Made by a program: the position numbers and the translations under genes
Source: Dictyocoela muelleri
Taxonomy: Eukaryota > Microsporidia
Length of the DNA: 23,756 nt
Assembly (NCBI GenBank): GCA_016256075.1
Contig: SDVU01000057.1
Coordinates: 1-23,756, forward strand
Direction: 5' to 3'
In this document: positions 17,535 to 23,756 of the stretch, piece after piece
How the letters are laid out: every line of letters starts with the position of its first letter
How positions within the stretch are numbered: the first letter of the stretch is position 1
Notes under the pieces: generated by a model
Told to the model about the DNA's origin: nothing
The model's database searches: none
The model's input: only the letters and a program-made list of their open reading frames with translations

Positions 17535-18415
17535 ATGTAACACGTATGATTTTTTCTTTCAATTTCCAAATTTTTAAAGTTGTTCACGAAACAATGATTT
17601 ATTTGATGAAAATGGTGTTATAAAATATGAAAAAGACTGTGTATATTGTGATGGTAACATTATATTGAAAATTTATAAAGAAAAAGGAAATTAAAGGTTA
17701 TTATATTGATGTAATGTCAGAAAATTACAGAAAAAACAATCGATTTTATACACCAAAATTCCAAAAAATAAATATTTATTTTTAATGTATTGTTTATTAT
17801 CTAATCTTTCGTATTCACAGATAAAATGCATGATTTCATCTATAAGTAATGAAACAGTTTTTAATAATAGAAAAAAATTAAGAGAAATATTTAAAAAATC
17901 AATGCAAGAAACAATTTTTTGGGGGATAAAATAGGCCGTTCGATAGACTCAAATGAAACTGTGATTTCGAGAATTGAGGGGGTTTGAATCCAACGTGTTA
18001 TATGATGAATTTAAAGATAGGATTTGTATTTTAGGAGCGATTAGTGATTCTGAAAATAAAAATTTTATTATAAAACGCAAAAAAAATAGACTGAAAAAGA
18101 AAATACCAAAGCGATCGACGAAATAATAGGTGTTTGTTCTGTATTATTCACTAAAGTACGTCCTTCGTATCCCGGTGTTTGTGATAATTAAAGTTTAAGG
18201 CATTAATTTGTAAATCATTCTGAAGGTTTTATCTATGATGATGGTGTTCATACAAACAATATTTAGAGGTTTTGGATTACTTAAAGTGTGAGATGCGAAA
18301 ACAACGCGTAATAAAAAGAGAAAATATCGATATTTGACTTGAGAAATTTAGTTCTAGATAATATTTTTAAACAATTATTATTAAGAATCAGTTTAGGAGT
18401 ATTTACAATAATCAT
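17535..18415 (+). pseudogene. Merlin transposase E, broken
   Basis: NDLFDENGVIKYEKDCVYCDG (in part, about 17592-17655) is the N-terminal 'FLxENGLI...CxxC' motif with an intact zinc-ribbon half. A decayed stretch leads to SIDSNETVISRIEG near 17940 (first catalytic region). YDEFKDRICILGAISDSEN (18001-18057), AIDEIIGVCSVLFT near 18116, VNHSEGFIYDDGVHTNNI near 18212-18265 and RFW complete the core. The Asp usually found in the T-D-G motif after VLFT is lost. A tail (DLRNLVLDNIFKQ) ends near 18400. Stops and frame changes break it. The start is uncertain. Confidence 0.83.
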
Positions 18416-18807
18416 AAAATAAATTTACAATTGATTTTTTTAATTTAAAATGAAATAAATTAGTTCCAATGTTTTAAAATTATTTTTATATTTGGATGGG
18501 GTTAAATAATTTCTGTAATTTTTTGATTTTATTTTGATTTTGTTAAAAATCGACTTCAAAGGTATCTACATTGGCTGTAGAGCTGTTTCCAAACAAGCTT
18601 TACCATCTTTATTACCCCAACTATTTTTTTTGAGTGTCACAAACAGTTGTAGAACCTAAAGTTTTTCATTTTCATATAAATGTCTTAAAAAGACATATTT
18701 TTTCTAAATATGGTGTTTTTCTTTTTTTATTGTCCCATATATTGCTGAATTCTGTAGTTATCTGATTTTTTTATAATTATAGCGATTGTTAAGATATATA
18801 AAAACTA
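18416..18807. other. Gap with a partial P8-family end
   Basis: Positions 18600-18657, read on the minus strand (GGTTCTACAACTGTTTGTGA, then TTGGGGTAATAAAG), match the outer end of the P8 element at 20014 (GGTTCTACAATGGTTTGTGC, then GGGGGTAATGAAAG). No matching left arm was found, so it is a solo arm or truncated copy. A short hairpin ATGTCTTAAAAAGACAT lies at about 18681. Otherwise nothing is seen. Confidence 0.6.
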
Positions 18808-19006
18808 GGGACCGAAAAAAGGACGATTTTTGTAAAAATACCTTGAAAAAATGTATTTGTGGTAATATTTTCCCTTATAAACTATAAAACCTTTTGAGAT
18901 AATTATAATATGTTGGGATGTTAATTTTTTTATCTCATATTTTACAATCAAGAAAGTGAAGTTTTTAATACGGTTTTTTACAAAACCGTCATTTTTTTTT
19001 GGTCCC
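18808..19006. mobile_element. 199-bp TA-flanked MITE (P10)
   Basis: The ends GGGACCGAAAAAA and the complement of TTTTTTTTTGGTCCC are inverted, with further pairing through GACG(A/G)TTTT(T/G)GTAAAA over about 35 bp. TA lies directly outside both ends (18806-18807 and 19007-19008), which fits a Tc1/mariner-type MITE. The inside is A+T-rich without coding. Confidence 0.78.
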
Positions 19007-19039
19007 TAATAATAACAGAAACTAAATCAGGACTCTCGT

Positions 19040-19900
19040 GAGGAAAAATTGCTTAAACCCTACCAATTCATTCCTTCACATGTATCTGTTGTTTAAAAAC
19101 TTTTCGTTACTCTTTCATATACATTCGAATGCTCGATAGCATAAGATGGTGGATTTTCAGATCATATGAAAGACTGAGAAAAAAATTCTGGAAAGCTTAA
19201 CGAATTTTGTTCTCTAGAAGAAAAAATAATCTTTTCAAAGACATTATTAAAGGCATTTCCCACGCTGTTTATACTTAGAAAGACGAGATAAATAGGTTTT
19301 AAGCAAAAATACGCACATTTTTTATACAGATAAAATATATTTTTAGGCTTTAAAATTGCTTACATTTGCCCGAATCCAATGTATTGGGCATATATTAGCA
19401 TTTATATTGATTAATATTCATTGAAAGCTATGAATGGGCGTCTTTTCTATCTCGATTATTGCCTTTTCGCAGGTTTAATACTAATAAATCTTGAAGTTTT
19501 TGAAATGCTGTTGTATAATAACTTTATTTTTTTGCCCGATGTTAAATATACGCAACTGTAAATGCTTTGCCTAATAGAACAGCTCAATGATAAAAAGTTG
19601 TGAAAAGGTTTTGCTGCTAATTTAAAGGCTCCATTCTCAACCAGAAGAGTACTTTTCTCAAAAAGCATCGGTTATATTCACAAAAAAAAACACAAATCTC
19701 TTTATATCTGTCTGGCCGGATTCAAATTGTATAAATACCTTTTAATCTAATTTAACTTTTAATTCGTCAGGAATGTCCTTGAATATTTCGATGCCCTTTG
19801 ATCTAATTTTTTTCCTGTTCTTGAAATATTTATTAACATTAATTCGGCTTAAAGATAATGAACGTTTCCGATATTTATAATCTGTGCTATTTCTTGACTC
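19040..19900 (-). pseudogene. MULE (Mutator-like) transposase, broken
   Basis: Minus-strand pieces follow the MULE order. KGIEIFKDIPDELKVKLD near 19742-19800 is the linker before the core, and FESGQTDIKRFV near 19695-19732 comes next. LVENGAFKLAAKPF near 19600-19645 matches the family's 'xVDGTFKxAPxxF', with the catalytic Asp apparently changed to Asn. After a frame change, LGKAFTVAYI near 19560 and SYYTTAFQKLQDLL near 19500 match the 'G..fP..Y..L...' segment. Far downstream, AFNNVFEKI near 19250, NVYERVTKSF and TCEGMN near 19060-19120 match the C-terminal 'R(T/S)NN..EG(W/M)' block. Such enzymes move TIR elements with 8-10-bp duplications. Many stops; clearly dead. No matching TIR pair was found. 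Confidence 0.8.
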
Positions 19901-20013
19901 ACTATTTCTTTCGGCGTCAGAAAAAAAAGAAATTGAATCTTATGATATGCCGTTTTTAGTATAAGTTTCTAACATCTTATTCAGTAAAACTGCATTATTA
20001 TGTGTTTCTTTTT

Positions 20014-20309
20014 GGGGTTCTACAATGGTTTGTGCACCCCGAAAAAAACAGGGAGGGGGTAATGAAAGTATATTTAAAGAAGCATGGAATCATATTTTGA
20101 AGAATTTTTTCGTTTTTTTTTCATATAAAGAAATTTTTCTAAGACAATAACGTTTTTTGAAAAGAAAAATATGGTATTGTCTTAAAAAATTCTTTATTTT
20201 GAAAAAAAACAGTATATCACTCTCAAAAAAATGATTTCACGCTTCTTTAAATATACTTTCGTTACCCCTCCACGTTTCTTCGGAGTGCACAACCCGTTGT
20301 AGAATCCCT
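20014..20309. mobile_element. Palindromic MITE, family P8, copy 2
   Basis: The ends GGGGTTCTACAATGGTTTGT (20014 on) and, complemented, GGGATTCTACAACGGGTTGT (to 20309) are inverted. Both arms continue with GGGGTAA(T/C)GAAAGTATATTT and AAAGAAGC(A/G)TG. The centre is A/T-rich near 20150. It lies about 110 bp from the 5' side of the MULE relic. A related element lies at 14533-14785 and a solo arm at 18600-18657. Confidence 0.85.
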
Positions 20310-20514
20310 TTTTATAATAAGTTTGCCATCATTTATATTTATACATATTAAACGTGCTTTTAAAATACATCTGTAGTAATATTTATTGTCTTTTTTCTTT
20401 TTAGAGAGTATTTTTGCTGTTCGTGCATGACAATGATATTTTGTCTTTCTGATTTGAAAAATTTAATTTTTTCATTCATTATGAAGAGGTATTTTATTTT
20501 TACTGAAATTTTAG

Positions 20515-20585
20515 TTTTTTTACGGGATTGTAGCTTTTGACACAGTTGCAGCTTTTTACACAATTGTAGATTTTTGCTCAATTTT
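20515..20585 (+). repeat. 18-bp tandem repeat, about 4 units
   Basis: Units are GGGATTGTAGCTTTTGAC, ACAGTTGCAGCTTTTTAC, ACAATTGTAGATTTTTGC and TCAATTTTAGCT. The minus-strand open frame at 20360-20581 reads LQLCKKLQLCQKLQ only because of this repeat and is not taken as a gene. The reverse of the unit occurs twice near 14408-14442. The rest of 20310-20749 is A+T-rich with nothing else recognised. Confidence 0.75.
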
Positions 20586-20749
20586 AGCTAACCCGTCAAA
20601 CAAGTTACATGTTAAAGATTAAAAGAATTATTTAAAATCTATGCAGCTTTAACCGCATAAGATGATACAAGACAGAGTTTTCAAATAAAATTTTGTGTAC
20701 TTCTATTCCACACCCAAAAAAAATTTGTCAGAAAAAAAAATAAATATAT

Positions 20750-20842
20750 ACATATAGTAGTATTTTCCATGTTAAATTCATAAATGTTCACATAAAAATA
20801 CTTACATTTATGAATTTTACAAAGGAAAATACTATTGTATGT
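20750..20842. mobile_element. Small palindromic MITE, family P11, copy 1
   Basis: ACATATAGTAGTATTTTCC (20750 on) pairs with GGAAAATACTATTGTATGT (to 20842), with inner arms AATTCATAAATGT and ACATTTATGAATT. About 93 bp, no coding; the open frame at 20681-20908 merely crosses it. A close relative lies at 23387-23499. Confidence 0.82.
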
Positions 20843-20965
20843 GAGCAAGTTCATGTTACCGAGATAACCCAAAGGGAGAGTATTTAGAAATTTATTTATA
20901 GATTTCAATATTTTTTTTTATGATTTTCAAATTACAAAATAATAATTTAATGCGCTATTTTAATT

Positions 20966-21283
20966 TTTACCCGGGTTAGCGATCCCCCTCTGAAAGAAAA
21001 AGCTTGATTAATCAAAAGATTCATTAATTAGTGATATATGATTTAACATGAAACTTTCTGGAGGCGCTCATTTTATTTTTTTTCTATACTTAATATTAAT
21101 AATTTCTAGAAATATCCAGTTTTTTCGAGAAATTTCTAAAAAGAATATATTTAAGTATAGAAAAAAAAATAAAATGAACGTCTCCAGAAAGTTTCAAGCT
21201 TAATCATATGTCACTTATTAATGAATCTTTTGATTAATCAAGCTTTTTCTTTCAGAGGGGTGGAGTCGCTAACCCGGGTAAGA
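20966..21283. mobile_element. Palindromic MITE (P12), well-preserved arms
   Basis: The left end TTTACCCGGGTTAGCGA and right end TCGCTAACCCGGGTAAG are inverted. Pairing continues almost without gaps for about 145 bp per arm through TCTGAAAGAAAAAGCTTGAT, TTAATCAAAAGATTCATTAA, GAAACTTTCTGGAG and TCATTTTATTTTTTTTCTAT. The centre is near 21128. The arms are the best matched of any palindrome here, suggesting it is young or kept similar by gene conversion. The open frame at 21221-21415 is a shadow. Confidence 0.88.
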
Positions 21284-22119
21284 ATAGCTTGGTCTTTAAA
21301 TAGTAGATACACTCTTACATATAAAATGAATGTATCTATAACATGCTCTCAAAGAATATTATATATCTTTACAAATCTTTTTAGCATTTTGTCACATTCA
21401 ATTTCTAGGCAATAAATTCTTATCTTTTAAGTAATTTAAAACACATCGCAAAGTTGATTTGAATGCCTCTGACGTCAATCTTTAATAAATAACAGGGCAT
21501 GTCAGTAAGCCGTTAAAAACTATAGAAATATATTAATAATATACAGCTTTTCTAGTGTGGTTTAGCTAATTAAAACCTAGTTACATATGAAAGCGAATCA
21601 GGATGAACTATTATAGGTGTGAGACAAAGTGCGGCGACGCATCTAGGTAAAATAAGTAGTATAAAATAAAAATTCATGATTCCAGTAATTACATCTATCA
21701 TGGTCTAGCATTGATTAAAAAAAATCGCGTTACAGCTGGGCTTCTGAGTAATTTAGAAGTGAAGTATTATTATAACGCCAAGAACCAAATGCCCAGATCC
21801 ACGGTATGAAATAACTCTCTGGGTTGGCAGCTATTGATGTTCTCAGCATGTAATATATACTAAAATTTTAAATAATTTTGGAGCGATTTATTAGGGGTAT
21901 TTTACTAAAAATTTTTATTTTCAGAGACATTTCCAAAAAAATTTCTTTGAGTTCACATAATTGGTCCGAAATTTACATCTGACACGTGAACTTGCTTCAA
22001 TAAATGTAAATATTTAATTTTTATCTGCCGAAAAAAAATTCTGAGAGTGTTGACCAGTTTATAATTAAACATCTATTTAAAAAAAATTACACTCCTATGT
22101 TTTGGAGAATAAATAAATA
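21284..22119. other. Unassigned interval with a G+C-richer islet
   Basis: About 21560-21850 has visibly more G+C than its surroundings and gives coding-like fragments on the plus strand (YYRCETKCGDASR near 21615, LLSNLEVKYYYNAKNQMPRS near 21745). I do not recognise them. The stretch could be a remnant of an unidentified transposon or an old host gene. The rest is A+T-rich with nothing supported. Confidence 0.35.
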
Positions 22120-23060
22120 AAAAATTGCAAATTTTTCTCATTGCTAAATAGAACCGAGGATATAATAAAAATATTTAAGGTTCTTCAAATTATTCCTGAT
22201 AAAAAAAAGAAGTGTTTCATTTGCAAAAAAATAATGTTAATACAAAATAAAAAAAAATATAAAAACGCAGAATAAGATGGTATTGTGTGAATTGTAAAAA
22301 ACATGTAAATGTTTTTATTAATTTTTAATCTTACAATTTTATGTTCTAAATTGACATATACATTTTTGAAATATGTTTACAGTAAATTTTTAGAAAATAA
22401 AAAATGTTTATTTCTAAAATTGTTTTTATTTAATCTTTTATCTCCAAAATAATCATTATTTTTTCTTGATTTAATAAAATTATTTTGTCTTTGATCTTTC
22501 ATAATTCAACTTAGTTAAAAAAATCAACATCCTTTTATAGTTTTCCGTGAATCACCTTTATCGATAATTGAAAAACATTATAAAAATATGGAACAAGTTT
22601 ATCAACAATAATATGTCAAAAATAACAATAAACAACAACTGTGTATATCACATAAATAAAGAATATCTTGAATTTCAACTATTAGCTTTCCCAAAGAGAT
22701 ATATTTAAACAAAAATCAATTCTAGAGAACTGCAAACTTTTTGATGCGGGTTATTTAACACTCTTAAAACCTTTTAGACAGAAAACATAAAATTCATAAA
22801 TGATAATCCGATAAAAATAGGAGGGGCCTTTAAAGAAATCCAAATGACGCAACCGTTTGACCAAAAGAAAATATGGTGTGTGAATATATAGTGAAGCAAT
22901 CTCGATTTTGGAATGATTGAAGTTAAAAGTAATATTGTTTATTTAGAAAAGGTAGAATTAGGAGACAAACAAACTCTAGTTCCAATTTTAAAAATGCAAA
23001 ATGGTTCTTATATAATATCAGAAATATGGGACTTTTATTTTTTATTTGATACAGTTTGGT
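22120..23060 (+). pseudogene. Merlin transposase G, broken
   Basis: FKVLQIIPDKKKKCFICKK near 22170-22226 carries the first zinc-ribbon pair (22212-22226). RWYCVNCKKHVNVF near 22276-22316 carries the second pair, so the ribbon is complete. Some 450 bp are decayed. IGGAFKEIQMTQPFDQKK near 22817-22870 replaces the family's 'IGGPGKxVxIDET', so the first catalytic acids are lost. DFGMIEVKSNIVYLEKVELG (22906-22963) and KQTLVPILKMQNGSYIISE (22967-23023) match the 'GxxER...K..L.P.I.....GS.I.(S/T)D' block. The last third is not recognisable. Stops and frame changes are present. No TIRs were found. Confidence 0.82.
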
Positions 23061-23386
23061 TACTTTAGAGACACTGTTTGCCATAAAAAAATTTGAGATT
23101 CTGTTTCTTAGACCATAAACAAAAAATTGAGAATTTTCGGATGCATAAAAAAATAAAACATTATTCTTATAACATCAATATTGATAGCATCGATAATCAT
23201 TTTTCAATTTTAATGTTTATTTTTGGAATTACAGGAATATTAAATTGGTAGATTTTATAGGAATATATTTAATAAATATTTTTTACTTTAATCTTGCTTT
23301 TTTAATTTTTACATTTTTTTAATATATGTTAAATAATAACCCGGTCAAACCCCTCAAAAATTTTTGCAGTAAAAAAATTAAAAAAA
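23061..23386. other. A+T-rich gap
   Basis: Probably the decayed 3' third of Merlin G followed by unique A+T-rich sequence. No motif is recognised. ACCCGGTCAAACCCCTC near 23339 is an isolated G/C-containing patch. Confidence 0.4.
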
Positions 23387-23499
23387 TATAGTAGTATTTC
23401 ATTTTGTTGAATTCATAAATTCAAGTATTTTTATGTAAAAAAATATTTTTACATAAAAATACTTGCATTTATGAATTCAACAAATGAAATACTACTGTA
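23387..23499. mobile_element. Small palindromic MITE, family P11, copy 2
   Basis: TATAGTAGTATTTCATTTTG pairs with CAAATGAAATACTACTGTA, and inner arms TTGAATTCATAAAT and ATTTATGAATTCAA meet around AAGTATTTTTATGTAAAAA and its complement. About 113 bp. It matches the copy at 20750-20842, especially in the AGTAGTATTT and AATTCATAAAT blocks. Confidence 0.85.
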
Positions 23500-23507
23500 T
23501 GTATATA

Positions 23508-23590
23508 CAGGTAATTTCCCCAAATTTGCCAAAATCCGGATTTCAAAAATCGCGGCAAATTGGAGAAAATGGCAAATTTGGGGGGGGCTA
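23508..23590. repeat. Inverted repeat starting TA-CAGG, possible pogo-type end
   Basis: CCCCAAATTTGCCA (about 23518-23531) and TGGCAAATTTGGGG (about 23569-23582) are inverted, with a second partial GCAAATTGG inside. The sequence starts CAGGTAATTTCCCC just after a TA, a form common at the ends of pogo/mariner-like elements. It may be a whole tiny element or one end of a larger one running out of the window. Confidence 0.45.
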
Positions 23591-23756
23591 AAAAATCAAA
23601 TTTACTAATTAATTGAAAAAATTTAAACACAAATTTTTTCTTCGATTGGTTTACCAGGCTTTACTTCATACGAGTAAGCGACTTTAAAAATTCCTAGTCA
23701 ATAATTACATTTATTTGTTGTTTTTAGCTCTTTTCAATTATAAACATTGATTATTC
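23591..23756. other. Window edge, coding-like minus-strand stretch
   Basis: On the minus strand, about 23632-23685 reads VAYSYEVKPGKPIEEKI, which looks coding but is not recognised and has no visible start or end. It may belong to an element continuing beyond the window. Confidence 0.25.

Noticed and set aside
19850-19930. Possible helix-turn-helix of a Tc1/mariner transposase upstream of the MULE relic
   Set aside because: The fragments (EIVSQEIAQIINIG, SLSRINVNKYF) are in different frames and too short; the segment is more simply the decayed N-terminal part of the MULE transposase.
20360-20581. Minus-strand frame with LQLCKKLQLCQKLQ repeats
   Set aside because: The pattern is produced by an 18-bp tandem DNA repeat; there is no sign of a protein family.

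Overview
This 23.8 kb window is strongly A+T-rich (roughly three quarters A+T by eye) and holds no intact host gene that I can recognise. Nearly everything that can be identified is transposon debris: Merlin-type (IS1016/IS1595, 'ISXO2-like') DNA transposase relics, one MULE transposase relic, two Ty3/gypsy relics, and at least a dozen near-palindromic MITE or foldback-type elements. A very A+T-rich, gene-empty eukaryotic region with mixed Merlin, MULE and Ty3/gypsy relics fits a repeat-bloated microsporidian or a similar compositionally biased eukaryote. That assignment is inference: no rRNA, tRNA or housekeeping gene is visible to anchor it.

Layout. 1-1700: a palindromic block with a 28-bp perfect palindrome, two inverted copies of one TA-flanked palindromic MITE (191-880), a second palindromic element (1283-1570) and a third abutting it (1571-1696). 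1800-3000: old Ty3/gypsy RNase H-integrase remnant. 3000-4165: unassigned. 4165-5141: Merlin A, minus strand, with imperfect long TIRs. 5391-10440: a palindromic MITE split by a Ty3/gypsy element (5485-9791) with two LTRs, PR-RT-RNase H-integrase order and a candidate 4-bp target duplication. 10449-10640: a dispersed repeat. 11097-12192: Merlin B, minus strand, the best-bounded DNA transposon (clear TIRs, 1.1 kb). 12480-12790: C-terminal Merlin F. 12964-13830: a second copy of the dispersed repeat, split by a 601-bp TIR element. 14533-15085: two palindromic elements side by side. 15127-15885: Merlin C. 16145-16935: Merlin D, minus strand. 17181-17416: palindromic element. 17535-18415: Merlin E. 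18808-19006: small TA-flanked MITE. 19040-19900: MULE relic, minus strand. 20014-21283: three more palindromic elements. 22120-23060: Merlin G. 23387 to the end: a palindromic MITE and a possible pogo/mariner-type end.

How the parts relate. There is no operon or pathway; the logic is nesting and co-residence. Seven Merlin transposase relics appear too different to be copies of one element, so the region seems to have been colonised by several Merlin lineages and then left to decay. Palindromic elements lie directly 5' of Merlin C, Merlin E and the MULE relic, and the ones next to C and E share terminal sequence. The most informative structures are the nested Ty3-in-palindrome, the inverted palindrome pair, the duplicated flanks around the 601-bp element, and the start-codon copy of the terminal repeat in Merlin B.

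All calls were made by eye from conceptual translation and visual matching. Boundaries of decayed elements are approximate, commonly by 10-50 bp.
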